64,000 bases of DNA from Selaginella moellendorffii (Eukaryota > Streptophyta > Lycopodiopsida > Selaginellales > Selaginellaceae), in NCBI RefSeq assembly GCF_000143415.4, contig NW_003314261.1, positions 620,001-684,000 on the forward strand, read 5' to 3'. The notes beneath the pieces were generated by a model. That model saw only the letters and a list, made by a program, of their open reading frames with translations. It searched no databases and had not been told where the DNA came from. Both the position numbers and the translations under genes were made by a program. Below are positions 47,225 to 57,096 of the stretch, in pieces (within the stretch, counting starts at the first letter, position 1; every line of letters starts with the position of its first letter).

Positions 47225-48263
47225 TTGCCTTTTCTTCGTCGCCTTATTCTCTCGGCCCGAGAGAAAAGTTGGTCAATGAAGAGCAGAGCTAGGGGAGCAC
47301 CAAGACGAAGACGAGGGCGGCCAAGGTCCATCGTTTGCGCAAGGAGTGCGTGCTCTTACTCACAAGCCCAACCTGGACAGCCTCAGGAAACCTGCGCAAG
47401 TGGCCCCTGCTGGCCTGGTACCCAGACGAGGAGCTGGTCGCCGTGGTGTCCACCTTGCCACTACACCCCCATGTCCTCGTCGCCCTCGGGCCTCATCTGC
47501 GGCCCGTGCTTGCGTGCAACCCGGTCCTCGCTGCGGAAGAATCCGAGCAGTACTGGTCATACCGACACGGCCAGACGAGGTTGCAAGAGCGAGGCGACGA
47601 TAGCCGGCTCTGGGTCCACATCCTCCACACAAACATTGGTGAGCGTGGCCGCCACCACCTTCACACCTTCGACTCGGGAGGTGGCGTCGCGGGTGCCGAG
47701 AGACATGCCTCCCACGGGAGGCCTCGCTGGTGAGTTTGTTTTCTGGGATGGCGGGCTCAAAGGCCTACGACTGGAGCAGCGGCGAGTGGAGTGGGATCGG
47801 CATCTCTGAGCAAGGCAAACTAAACTTGCTAGTGTTTCCAAAGCCGGAGGAGTTGGCCGGCTACACTTACTGCCGTGCGTTTCCGTTCCGCTGTGGGCCG
47901 AGGATCATGGTGGCCGCGCTGTGCTGCATTGACAACACCGCACTTTTAAGCAGGCGGATGGATGATGGGGGGCTGGTGCTACTGGAGGTCGACCACGAGA
48001 GTGGGCTCTTGAAGGCGATAAGTGGTGTGGTGGTGAAGCAGCTTCACGACTTTCATGGGAGCAATTCTGATTACCACCTGCCATGGGTTGTCATGGGTGT
48101 CAACCTACTTGTTTTCCTGGAGGATTTTTACTTCTTACGGCCTGTGGCTTTCGACATCAGGTGTCAATGTGTGGCTGGAATTCCCAAGAAGCTATGGCTG
48201 CGTCCAACCGTGTTGCATCCCTTTAGCTTCGCAATAGCGGAGCTTGGTTGGCTGCTCCTGTAA
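47225..48263 (+). pseudogene. Degraded gene, possibly F-box/kelch-like
   Basis: The DNA is GC-rich with coding-like composition over 1 kb, but the frame changes near 47730. The upstream frame has WYPDEELVAVVSTLPLHPHV and LGPHLRPVLACNPVLAAEES, reminiscent of the linker between F-box and kelch repeats in plant proteins. The downstream frame has SKAYDWSSGEWSGIG, then VAALCCIDNTALLSRRMDDG and PTVLHPFSFAIAELGW, ending in TAA about 48260. I cannot name the family with certainty. Either an intron was missed or it is a frameshifted pseudogene. Confidence 0.4.
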
Positions 48264-48361
48264 CTGTAATAAAACTATACTTCAATTTAGCAAGCTTGAT
48301 TTGCCAAGTTCCATAGAGATACAAAAACCACACCAAATGAAGTGTTGATCATGCCTTTGAT

Positions 48362-48600
48362 AAACTATATATTGGTTCCCATCGTCACTGCCGGTCCAAT
48401 GATCCCACGTTCTTGAAAATGTCGAAGCAGCTCGAATTTGTGATCCAAACTGCATTTGACCCATGCATAAGCTGTGAAATGATCAAGAGCATCAGGAAAC
48501 TTTGAAACCTTGAGATGGGGAGATGCTGGTTTTGAGGAAGTTATACTGTTGAGCTTCCACATTTTGCAAAGACAACTCAATCAATCTTCTGCAAAAATCT
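48362..48600 (-). pseudogene. Partial duplicate of TAR exons 4-5
   Basis: Just downstream of the TAR gene, on the same strand, the end of exon 4 (CKMWKLNSITSSKPASPHLK region), the intron and the start of exon 5 (AYAWVKC, then ERGIIGPAV) are repeated in diverged form. Only this 3' part is present and exon 5 breaks off, so it is not translated as a working end. Confidence 0.7.
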
Positions 48601-48745
48601 TCTATCATCCAGGAAGTGAGAGATATGCTATAAAACTGGACTAATGTTAATTGATATTCATACTAGTGACATCGTATTTATGTCTTTAAGGGGCAAATCA
48701 AGCCATAATAGCTTGCTACTTCAATAAGTAATTGAAGTATGATTT

Positions 48746-50672
48746 CTATAGTATGGCTGTACGATCAATGAAGTGTTGGAGAAATTTGTTGAGATGCTCC
48801 ATGAAGTTGTCAAAGTCATCGTTGCCAATGAGGAGTGCAAATCTAACGTAAGAATTATCTCGCTCATCGTCATATCCACCAGCGCGTCCGATGATCCCTG
48901 CGTTCTTGAAAACGTTGAAGCAGCTCGAGTTCATGATCAAGCCTGGATCTTCACATTTGACCCATGCATAAGCTGCGAAATTATCAAAAACATTAAGAAA
49001 CTCTGAACTGAAGATCTGTTTTTGAAGCTCTTAGTTACCTGGAGATGGCGAGATAATAGCTTTGAAGAAGTTACACTGTTGAGCTTCCACATATTGCAAA
49101 GAGAACTGCATCGACCTTGCAAAAATCTTTTCGAGTTTCTGCCATCGAGAATTCATGACTGATTGTGCAAAGTGAAAAATATGCTGCGACTTTGCATAAA
49201 CTTGAGGATCTCGCGCTCCTGTTTTGGCTCCAGTAGTTGAGTAGCCTTCCAGAACAGCTCTCAGCAGCCGCGATGCTCGAAGCTGTGTGTCATGAGAAAC
49301 ACCATTTGTGTTTAGCAACACATATTGTGAGAGTCTAGCATAAACTTTTGGATCCTTGACAATCGCCCAGCTGCAAGAAAATACATAGAGATCTTATCAA
49401 ACAAGAAAAGAGAACAAAAAACTGAAGACCAACAACAAAACCACCAAGAACAAGTACAGCAGACTCAAGTGATTACAAGGATGAAGAACTCTAACAAGAA
49501 AGACGAGGAAAAGGTCAAATAAGTTTACCCGAGCCTGCTTCCTGCGTGTCCGGTGAGCTTGGAGAGAGTGAAGAGCATAACATCGTCGTCCATGGCCTTG
49601 AAAATGGGAGAGTAGTGCGGCCAGTAGTAAGCTCGATCGAAAACCGTGAACGATCCATTAAACTTGAGCTCGGGCTCTTTCATGCTCGCGTCCGGATTGT
49701 TTGGAGCCGCCACAAACTCGATAAAAGTTGAGCCAGTGTTTGCAAACTTTTTGGCAGCGATGGATGGCTCGCCACCCCAAATGTATTGCGTGGAAGCGAA
49801 GAACTCCGTTTGCATTTGGTACGCCTTACAGAAAAATAAAAAAAGTTTGAGAAAGAGTTGTCCAGGACATCTTACCTGGTAGTATGGAGCTCGTGACACG
49901 ACGATCGCTGGTGGTGATTTTGGAAGGGTGTTTGAGGCAATTGGAGCTAGGCTAGCGACAGCAGCGTTGATGAGCTCCATGGATCCAGTCCCAATCACGA
50001 TGAACTTGTCTTTGATCACGGCATTTCCCACGAACTCGTGGACTTGCCGGATGAGCCTCTCCAGCTCCAGCGTGATCTTCCTCCCCTCCCCCGTGGCCTC
50101 GGTGAAGTAGCTCATCCGGTGAACTGGCGGGATCACTACTGCTCCAGCCTCGGCATTCGCGTCCCAAAAGGGCTCCAAGAACATTGGATCACCACTGTCA
50201 ATACCGTGATCAAGCTTGGAACTTAGTTTTCGACTCTAGAGACTTTGAAAGTTTGGTGTGTGATCTTGAAAGCGTACCTATCGACTGTTGCGTTGCAATT
50301 TTTTATCTTGCTCGAGCAATCTGTCCCAGCGAAGCACCTGTTACACTCGCACGAAGGCTCTCCATTTGCCGCAAGGATGGTGTCCACGAATACTCGTCCA
50401 TGGCCCGAGCAAGGAATTGCCGCGGCTTTCTCGGCCTCGGCGGATGCCTTGCTCGTCCAGTGATAATCTCTGGAAGATCTTAAAACACCAGCAGATCGTC
50501 CAAGGTGGAAGAACTCTGATTGAAGGAAGAACACCGCGATTGCGAAAGCCAGGAGGAGATTGAGCAGCAAAGAGAGGAGAAGCGCTTGCTTTGAAACGAC
50601 CCATGGATGACTTGTGCTGCTGACGTAATGGAGGAGAGGCTTCTCCTCATCTCTTGGAGCTCCAGCAGCCAT
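48746..50672 (-). CDS. Tryptophan aminotransferase-related protein (TAA1/TAR, alliinase family)
   Basis: A PLP-dependent aminotransferase of the family that makes indole-3-pyruvate, the precursor of auxin. Five exons: 50672-50278, 50194-49876, 49824-49529, 49370-49039, 48972-48746. Exon 1 has a cytosolic head, a membrane anchor (ALLLSLLLNLLLAFAIAVFF) and an EGF-alliinase Cys cluster (CSGHGRVFVD, CECNRCFAGTDC), so it is of the membrane-anchored TAR2 type. Exon 2 starts GDPMFLEPFW and includes KFIVIGTGSMELINAAVASL. Exon 3 has EFVAAPNNPDAS and the PLP lysine in LFTLSKLTGHAGSRLGW. Exon 5 ends YVRFALLIGNDDFDNFMEHL, the family C-terminus, then a tail and TAG. Intact frame and motifs suggest a functional enzyme. 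Substrate choice between Trp, Phe and others cannot be read from sequence. Confidence 0.92.
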
Positions 50673-50756
50673 AGCCACTGAAAGAAAACCCCTACAGTAC
50701 ACAACGTACAAAAACTTTAATATAATCAGAGAATATTAATGTTGGGCCCTAGAGAA

Positions 50757-50808
50757 TTATATTCCGTTGCAGGGAATCGAAACCGGGTCTCTCGGATTAG
50801 TATTAGAG
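50757..50808 (-). pseudogene. Possible tRNA 3'-half remnant
   Basis: On the minus strand the sequence GAGACCCGGTTTCGATTCCC resembles a tRNA T-arm (CCGGGTTCGATTCCCGG in many tRNAs) with several mismatches, followed by TGCAACGGAA. No D-arm or matching acceptor is visible. It directly follows the PPR relic. Confidence 0.3.
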
Positions 50809-50945
50809 GCCTCTGTGCAATGCCCATTCGGGGCAAATGCTGCGATCATAGAAGGCCAGGAGACGAGATCCCTATCCTTGTTCTTGACGAAGATCTCTTT
50901 AGCACGATCAATAGGTCGTAGGCCCTTGTACATGTTAAGGAAAGG
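50809..50945 (-). pseudogene. PPR gene relic
   Basis: About 45 codons on the minus strand read NMYKGLRPIDRAKEIF and DRDLVSWPSMIAAFAPNGHC, a clear PLS-type PPR repeat (compare DLVSWNSMIAAFAQNGHC in intact genes). No start, stop or further repeats are present in frame, and it breaks off into tRNA-like sequence. It is a fragment of a once longer gene. Confidence 0.7.
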
Positions 50946-51258
50946 GTATTTTCCAGCACTATTCCATCTCAACCGCCGCCGCAGCAAGCACAATGACTGG
51001 CCCACGTGCCGCGAGCCGGGCCGTGGGATGCGGTGCATCCGACGGCTGTTGTTACTTGCTTTCCGCGCATTTCTCTTTCGCGCTTTCCTTGGTAGCTTCT
51101 CCCGACACGGGCGTTTATCGTCTTCCTGGGGCGCCTTCCCGGAAGAAAATGTGATCCGTTCGAGGCGCGCGAGCTATGCCGCTCCATCCCCGGTAAGGAT
51201 CTTTGGCGGAGGCTAGGGTTTTGGATCGAGAGGGTTTGATCCGGCGAGAGAGAGAGAG

Positions 51259-53512
51259 ATGAAGCTGCTCAACAAGATCTTCCACAAGAAAAACGATCGA
51301 AGCCCCGTGTCGTCGCCGGATGGAGGCGGCAGCGGCAGCAGTGGCAGCAGCAGTGGCCCGGCCATGGCGAAATATTTCTCCAGGAGCTCGGTCATGTCTC
51401 CAAGAACGAAATCGGTGGATGCCGCCAAGGTGCTGCGCGTGCTGGGCGCCGAGAACAGGGATCAGGAGGCGCAGATCATCAAGCAGATGGAAATGCGAGC
51501 CGAGGTGGATCCCGACTCCACGGATGTGTCGTTCGAGGAGGTGGAGGATCACAGGCACCCCGAGAGCTTTGCGAGGCCCACGACCCCGGGCTTCTTCTCC
51601 GAGCACAGGAGGTCTTTGGATTCCTTCGGCGACACCTCGTCGTTCGAGAGCCGATCCATGTCTCCGACACCATCTTCGCGGCTAAGTCCTGCCAACGATC
51701 CGTGGTGTCGATCTCCTCAAAGTCCTCTCAGTGGTAACGGGTATAGCTTAGCGCTAGCAGCGGCAGCAGCAGTCACTCCTGGGAACACCATGACAGATTC
51801 TTCTCGTGTTCCACACCCTCTTCCATCGCGATCGCCACCTCCCGCAGCAGCAGTGTGTCCTCGTGCTGGGAATAGTTTGCGAACCGCGGCGCCAGCTCCG
51901 TTGCCTCTCCCGAGGAAATCACTGGGATGCGCTCTGGATTTCTCGCATCGAAAGAGTTCCGAGAGGTCACCGCGCTTCTCACAGTCTCCACAGTCTCCCC
52001 GCTGGTCTCCTCTCCACTCGCCACAGAGATCTCCTTCCCGGCTGCTAAAGTGTCAAAAGCTCCAGGAACTGGGACGTGGATCTTTCGCGACGGTGTACGA
52101 GGGATTCATGTAAGGTTTTTCGTTCTTCTTTCTATCGTTGGTGGCTCGTTTTTAGCCTGATCTTTTCAGGGAGGATGGGAGCTTCTGTGCTATCAAAGTT
52201 GTGCACGACTCAATCATGACCGAAGAGACCACGAAGGTGAAAAGTCGTCTGCTCTTGTGCTAACATAAATGTTTTCGTTTCTTCAGGAGGTCCAACTTCT
52301 TAGTCAGCTGAATCACCCCAACATTGTGAGGTACCTAGGAGCTTGCATTGTGAGCATCTCGAGGTTCCATGGAATTCATTCTCTTAACACTTCGTTGTCT
52401 TTGGGAACAGGATGAAACTGGCTCCCTCTGCATCTTTCTGGAGCACATGAAATCCTCCCTGAAGACGATACTGAACAAACTTGGCGGTTTCGAGGAGAGC
52501 ACGATACGTGCGTATACACGTCAGATACTTCACGGGCTGGTTTATCTTCACGAAAATCATACGATCCACAGGGACATCAAGTGTGCAAACATTCTAGTCG
52601 ACTCTCTCGGCCAGGTCAAGCTTGCCGACTTTGGTGTTGCGAAACAGGTATTCCTGTGCTTGTTTTTTTCCTTAGTCGCATTAGTCGCTTTAATCTGAGC
52701 TTTGCCGCCGCTTGCAGACCCCACTGGCGTCGTCTTTGAAAGGTACACCGATTTTTATGGCACCGGAGGTACGTTTTGTGAGAGTCAAAATGCGTGACTT
52801 GAGGGGAGCTAAGAATTGGTTGTCGTTTCTAGGTGGTGACTCCAAATCCATCCAAAAGATCCTATGGAACTGCCGTGGACATATGGAGCCTTGGCTGTAC
52901 AATTTTGGAGATGTCAATGGGGAAGCCTCCTTGGAGTGACTTGGGGGTGAGTGAAGAACAAAAAAAATCCTTTTTCTTGTTTTCAATTGACATTTCGTTG
53001 TGATGTGCCAACAGTTCGGGGTTTACTTCAAACTTTCGAAAGGAGAGGCCCCTCCAATCCCAGACAGCTTGAGTCCTATAGCGAAAGACTTCGTTCAACA
53101 ATGCCTGCTCTTCAATCCGGAAGACAGACCAAAAGCCATAGAGCTTCTCCAACACCAATTTGTATTAAACGCGCCGTCATCCGTGCCGTCTTTCCCCACG
53201 TCGCCGTTGGCGTCCCCAAGAGCCTCGCCAATGTGAGTCCGACGAGTTCTCTAATTCTTTTTTTGTCCTAACTTGTGATTTGCCTGAAGCAGCCACAGGC
53301 AAAGTGGTGCGAGGAGTTCACTAGTGCAAGACACGACACACTTCCATCCAATCGAGGGGCTGAGACGAAACGGGAACCTGACCATGATAACACGAGAGGA
53401 CTCCGGATTCTCAGCCGTGATCCACAGAACTCGTCTAGAACCTCAGCAGATGATTTATAGAACTCCTCTCAACTTGGGGAGAGAGCCAGAGCTTCAGGGG
53501 CTTGTGCTATAG
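51259..53512 (+). CDS. MEKK-type MAP kinase kinase kinase
   Basis: A serine/threonine kinase acting at the top of MAP kinase cascades. ATG 51259 ([20 protein letters not shown]) opens a long Ser/Pro-rich regulatory region. The kinase begins at the end of exon 1: [20 protein letters not shown] with the glycine loop, then [15 protein letters not shown] with the ATP lysine, [40 protein letters not shown] with [14 protein letters not shown] with [35 protein letters not shown] and [18 protein letters not shown]. These match plant MEKK1/MAPKKK-type kinases. Short introns follow nearly every block. The last exon after a gcag acceptor gives a tail ending ELQGLVL and TAG 53510-53512. All catalytic residues are present. 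Confidence 0.93.
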
Positions 53513-53741
53513 CTTCCCGGCAGCTGGTTTTTTGTAGAAATGATATATAATCTGTAAGTATATCTTCCTGGTTTGCTTTTCGTTGCTCGGATCTAACTAG
53601 AGTTTCTTGCGATCAAAGGCTCCATTGTTTCCTAAACCGTGAAGATCTGCTGCCGCTGCTATGCTACGATCGACGAATACCAGAGAAAGCTATGATCGAC
53701 GACAGAGAAGCAACGGAGACGGAAGAGGAAGAAGAACAAGG

Positions 53742-54095
53742 CTACATGACGATGCTTGGAGGAAGCCTCGAAGGCATGAAGACGAGACCCATCAAGAGCA
53801 CGAAGATGATGAGAGGGACGAGCATGAGGAAGAGAGGCGGGGGTGGAAGTGGTGGTAGAACAATGGGAAGGACAACGACCAGGACGGCCACCACAGCCAG
53901 CAGCGTGAGCGAAGCACAGTCGAAGTAGTTTACCATGAACAGTGGATCCGAGACGCTGCGATCAGACGAACCATCCGAGGCGGATCTCCGTGGATCAACT
54001 TCTACACCATCAAGCTCGAGCTCAAACGTTTTCTTCGAAGAACACGCGCCGCAGAGACACGAGGAGGAGGAAGAGGAGGAGGAGCTCACGCTCAT
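53742..54095 (-). CDS. ARGOS-like organ-size regulator (OSR domain)
   Basis: This intronless gene of 117 codons starts at the ATG at 54095 (MSVSSSSSSSSSCLCGACSS). An open frame extends upstream to about 54293 but has no ATG and an in-frame TAG before it. The C-terminal half has two membrane segments around the hallmark proline loop: TLLAVVAVLVVVLPIVL, PPLPPPPLFLMLVPLIIFVL, then LMGLVFMPS. This is the OSR domain of ARGOS, ARL and OSR1, small ER proteins that promote organ growth and dampen ethylene response, often auxin-induced. The N-terminal poly-Ser is coded by a purine/pyrimidine tract prone to slippage. Length fits the family. Confidence 0.88.
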   Translation of the reverse strand: MSVSSSSSSSSSCLCGACSSKKTFELELDGVEVDPRRSASDGSSDRSVSDPLFMVNYFDCASLTLLAVVAVLVVVLPIVLPPLPPPPLFLMLVPLIIFVLLMGLVFMPSRLPPSIVM

Positions 54096-54253
54096 CTTAG
54101 AACAAGAGGTCTTGCTCGATCGCTCAGGCCGGAGGAGGAAGAAGAAAAGGAGGAAGAAAGGCCACTGTCTATCATTCTCAGGTTGTTGCAAAGAAGAGAG
54201 ACAATTACGCTGGAGAGATGCAGTGAACTGGAGCAAAAGTCCTGGATCGATCA

Positions 54254-54281
54254 CAGCAGCAGCAGCAGCAGCAGCAGCAGG
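54254..54281. repeat. (CAG)n microsatellite
   Basis: About nine CAG units, uninterrupted, in the 5' flank of the ARGOS-like gene. It lies outside the chosen coding region. Confidence 0.9.
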
Positions 54282-54846
54282 AGGTAACAGCACCTACATT
54301 CATTGCATTGACATTAAAATCTCCCTTGCCAGGTTCTTTTCTTTCCAGTCCTCGAGGAAGAAGGAAGCTCTCGAAATATTCCCGTAAACTCTTTCGCTGT
54401 GCGGCGTCGCTGTTCTTGCGCAGCGCGAATCACCAAGTGTAAGTGTGTGTGAGAGAGAGGTAGAGCTTAAAGCCACGGAGAGAGAGAGAGAGAATGGAGA
54501 GAGGCCAAGTTCTTCCCCCCCTTGCTAATGCTCTACGTCTTTTTCTCTTCTCACACCCAACAAAAGAAACAAGAAAAGAAAGAGGGGTCGCGAGAGAATC
54601 GCCAGGAACCTTGTTCGATTCAGAGAAGCTTTGGTGTTTTTTTAATCTTTGCTTGAAACATGGAGAACAAGAATGGAGGTCGAATTTTGGGCTTGTACAT
54701 GCATGATTCAGTGCTCTGCAAATGCGTCCTCTCGGTCCCCAAAAGGAGGAAACCTCCATTGTTGTCTCGCGATTATCTCTGTTTTTTTTTTTTCGCAGTG
54801 ATTTGATTCCTTGATTCCACTGTCTCCTCCTTTGGTTTGGCGCTAA

Positions 54847-54900
54847 AATGGATCAAACACTTCGGTTTCGCGGTAAAATGGATCAAACACTTTGGTTTGA
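54847..54900. repeat. Short tandem duplication (about 30 bp x 2)
   Basis: AAAATGGATCAAACACTT followed by CGGTTT occurs twice, 30 bp apart, with one or two base differences. It is non-coding as far as I can tell. Confidence 0.8.
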
Positions 54901-55080
54901 GAGACCCCAGAAGTAATATAACGGTCGTGGTGAGATCACGATTACGACACAGTTGCTGGGGTCCAATCCGACCACCGTTAGTTCTAAGCATCTGGGTCAT
55001 CGCAAAACGGCATTTCCTCACGTGGGCAGTGATCACTCCCTCGAATTCCACGCTCGATCCAATCGATCTCGGCAATCTCT

Positions 55081-56883
55081 CTAGCTCCAGATTGATACCA
55101 TGTTGGCGATGAGCAGCGCATACGCTGCAGCGTTCTCGCCATCCAGTTCCAAAACCTCGTGAGCTGCGCGAATTCCTAGCTCCCCGCCCTGGAGCTGGAG
55201 CTGGAACTTACACGCAGCGAGGACGCACATCCAGTCGAGAGAATCTGGCGCGAAGGGCATGTCCAGCACAAGTTCCATGGAGTCTCTCACGCATCCGGCC
55301 CGCCCAAGTGCGTCCACGACGCAGGTGAAGTGCTGCTTCTTGGGCTCCAGGAAGAAATCCTCGCGCATCGACGCAAAGCAGCGCCGGCACGCCTCCAGTT
55401 CCCCGCCGTGAGTGAATGCCAGCAGCGCCTGGACGAAGCACGACTCGTCCGCCTCCTCGAAGACCACCTTGAAAAGATTGAATTGGTCGACAAAATCTCC
55501 AGCGGTGGGAGTCCTGGCATCGTTCCTCGCGAAAGTGTTGTGCGAATGGGCGGCAAGCACGGCAGACCAAGACAGTACGGACTGTTCCGGGCTGGCGTTC
55601 AAGGTTTTCATGGCCTCACACGCAAGACCGCATTGTCCGTACGCGAGGATCATGGCCGTCCAGGTCACGTCGCTCTTGTCCGGCATTGCACGAAAGAGTT
55701 CCTCTGCTTCCAGCAGATGCCCTGTAGCGGCAAATGCTGCTAGCATGCAGTTTAACGTTGCAAGGTTCCACTCAGGCATTTTGTCAAAGAATTCTTTTGC
55801 TAGACCAATGTGTTGAGACACGCAGTAGCCAGTAAGCATAGAAGTTAAAGTTATAATGTTCTTTTGTGGCATTGATTTGAGCAAGTTGGCGCACTCTTCC
55901 GGATACGAGCCTTGGGCAAGCCCGTCCAAGAGCGTATTCCATGAAACTAGATCCCAGTAGGGCATTTCCTTCAAAAATAGCTTCTTGGCCTCGTCAACTC
56001 GACTGTTTTGAGCAAATGCCGAGAGCATCGTGTTCAAGGACACAATGTTCCAAACCGGCATCGTTTCATAAAAGAAAAGTCGGGCACATTCTACACGGCC
56101 AGCCTTGGAGAACGCTGCAAGCATGGAATTCATTGATACCAAGTTGTGCTCCTGCATAACGTCAAAGAAGATCCGTTTCGCATCTTCCACAAACCCACAC
56201 TGGGCATACAAAGACAGAATCGTAGTCCAGGAAAACAGATCATGCTCTGGCATAGAAAGGAATGTCTCGTTACATTTCTCAAGCTTTTGTGCCTCGGCAA
56301 AAGCCAGCAAAAGGCTGTTCCAAGACACTAGATTCCTCTCGGGCATGGTATCAAAGATTCCTTTTGCACTTCCAAAATCTCTTTCTTGGGCGTATGCATC
56401 TAGCATTGCGTTCCAAGAGACAGTATCTCTTTCCGGCATAGACGAAAAGATATTCTTAACCAGGGAAATATTCCCAGTGATGCATAGGAGAGCCGTCCAG
56501 GCAAACAGATTCCTCTGTGGCATAGAATCAAAGGCTTCTACCGCAAGACCTATATGTCCGTTCTGGGCATATGCCGTCACTAGAGAAGTCCATGACAAGA
56601 GATCTTTCGAGGGTATTTGATCAAAAAGAGACTTCAACTCATCAATCTTTTTCGATCTCCCATAAGCTGCAAGAACTGTGTTATAAGAGACGGTGTCTCG
56701 TCGGGGCATGGAATAAAACATGAGTATCGCATCTGCTAGATGCCCTGTTCGGGAATATGCTGAGAGAAGTGTGTTCCACGCGATGATCGTCTTCTCCGGC
56801 AATGTGTCGAAGATTTGCTTTGCTCGATGGAGACTCCCGGATCGCGAATAGTCTCGGAGCAAAAGAAAGGAATCTTGGAGCAT
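55081..56883 (-). CDS. PLS-class PPR protein, short N-terminus
   Basis: This intronless gene of 600 codons starts at ATG 56883 (MLQDSFLLLRDYSRSGSLHR). Some 14 PPR motifs follow (TIIAWNTLLSAYSRTGHLAD, DLLSWTSLVTAYAQNGHIGL, NLVSWNSLLLAFAEAQKLEK), then a CVVDALGRAGCVRDSMEL block and a cut-short E region ending IANMVSIWS and TAG. It lacks the N-terminal QxR-x-HA/EMYGKCG block of the other two PPR genes here, and a tRNA lies only 46 bp upstream, so it may be truncated and lack an organelle signal. Parts of its 5' end recur at 61370-61440, 61990-62160 and 62460-62540. Confidence 0.88.
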   Translation of the reverse strand: MLQDSFLLLRDYSRSGSLHRAKQIFDTLPEKTIIAWNTLLSAYSRTGHLADAILMFYSMPRRDTVSYNTVLAAYGRSKKIDELKSLFDQIPSKDLLSWTSLVTAYAQNGHIGLAVEAFDSMPQRNLFAWTALLCITGNISLVKNIFSSMPERDTVSWNAMLDAYAQERDFGSAKGIFDTMPERNLVSWNSLLLAFAEAQKLEKCNETFLSMPEHDLFSWTTILSLYAQCGFVEDAKRIFFDVMQEHNLVSMNSMLAAFSKAGRVECARLFFYETMPVWNIVSLNTMLSAFAQNSRVDEAKKLFLKEMPYWDLVSWNTLLDGLAQGSYPEECANLLKSMPQKNIITLTSMLTGYCVSQHIGLAKEFFDKMPEWNLATLNCMLAAFAATGHLLEAEELFRAMPDKSDVTWTAMILAYGQCGLACEAMKTLNASPEQSVLSWSAVLAAHSHNTFARNDARTPTAGDFVDQFNLFKVVFEEADESCFVQALLAFTHGGELEACRRCFASMREDFFLEPKKQHFTCVVDALGRAGCVRDSMELVLDMPFAPDSLDWMCVLAACKFQLQLQGGELGIRAAHEVLELDGENAAAYALLIANMVSIWS

Positions 56884-56928
56884 CAAAAGGTTAACAAAAA
56901 GAGCGGAATGTTTTCAACAAAACAGTAT

Positions 56929-57001
56929 TGGAAATGGGAGGTATCGATCCTCCTACCCCCTACTTGCAACGTAGATACTCTACCAATTGAGCTACATTCC
57001 C
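56929..57001 (-). tRNA. tRNA-Ala (anticodon TGC)
   Basis: The 73-nt minus-strand sequence folds as a full cloverleaf. The acceptor GGGAATG pairs with CATTTCC and includes the G3-U70 wobble that marks alanine tRNAs. The D-arm is GCTC-AATTGGTA-GAGT. The anticodon stem is TCTAC/GTAGG with loop GTTGCAA (U33, anticodon TGC). The variable loop is GGGTA, and the T-arm GGAGG/CCTCC has loop ATCGATA. The discriminator is A. The B-box loop starts with A instead of T54, so promoter strength is uncertain. No intron. Two relatives lie at 61553-61615 and 62613-62685. Confidence 0.85.
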
Positions 57002-57096
57002 TAATCGTTAACATTAATTTAATGGCCCAATATAATGATATAATGACGTATTTGTTTATCCAAATTTTTTAGGGTTTGGATTTGTGATTTTAGGGT

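Larger units (their letters stand above)
50673..51258. promoter_or_regulatory. Intergenic between divergent TAR and MAP3K genes
   Basis: About 590 bp must contain both promoters, yet it also carries a PPR relic and a tRNA-like piece (listed separately). A GAGAGAGAGAGA run sits directly before the MAP3K start codon (51247-51258), a common plant leader feature. Confidence 0.5.
54096..55080. other. Intergenic; ARGOS-like leader and small repeats
   Basis: This contains a (CAG)n tract, a GA-rich tract near 54448-54494 (CT-rich on the ARGOS-like sense strand, as in many plant leaders), and a 30-bp tandem duplication near 54847-54900. No other gene is supported. Confidence 0.5.

Noticed and set aside
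47360-47632. Minus-strand Arg/Ala-rich frame
   Set aside because: It overlaps the better plus-strand candidate and looks like a GC-rich shadow.
53935-54387. Plus-strand frame opposite the ARGOS-like gene, Glu/Arg-rich
   Set aside because: The minus strand has the OSR domain; the Glu/Arg runs are the reverse of Ser/Leu/Pro codons.
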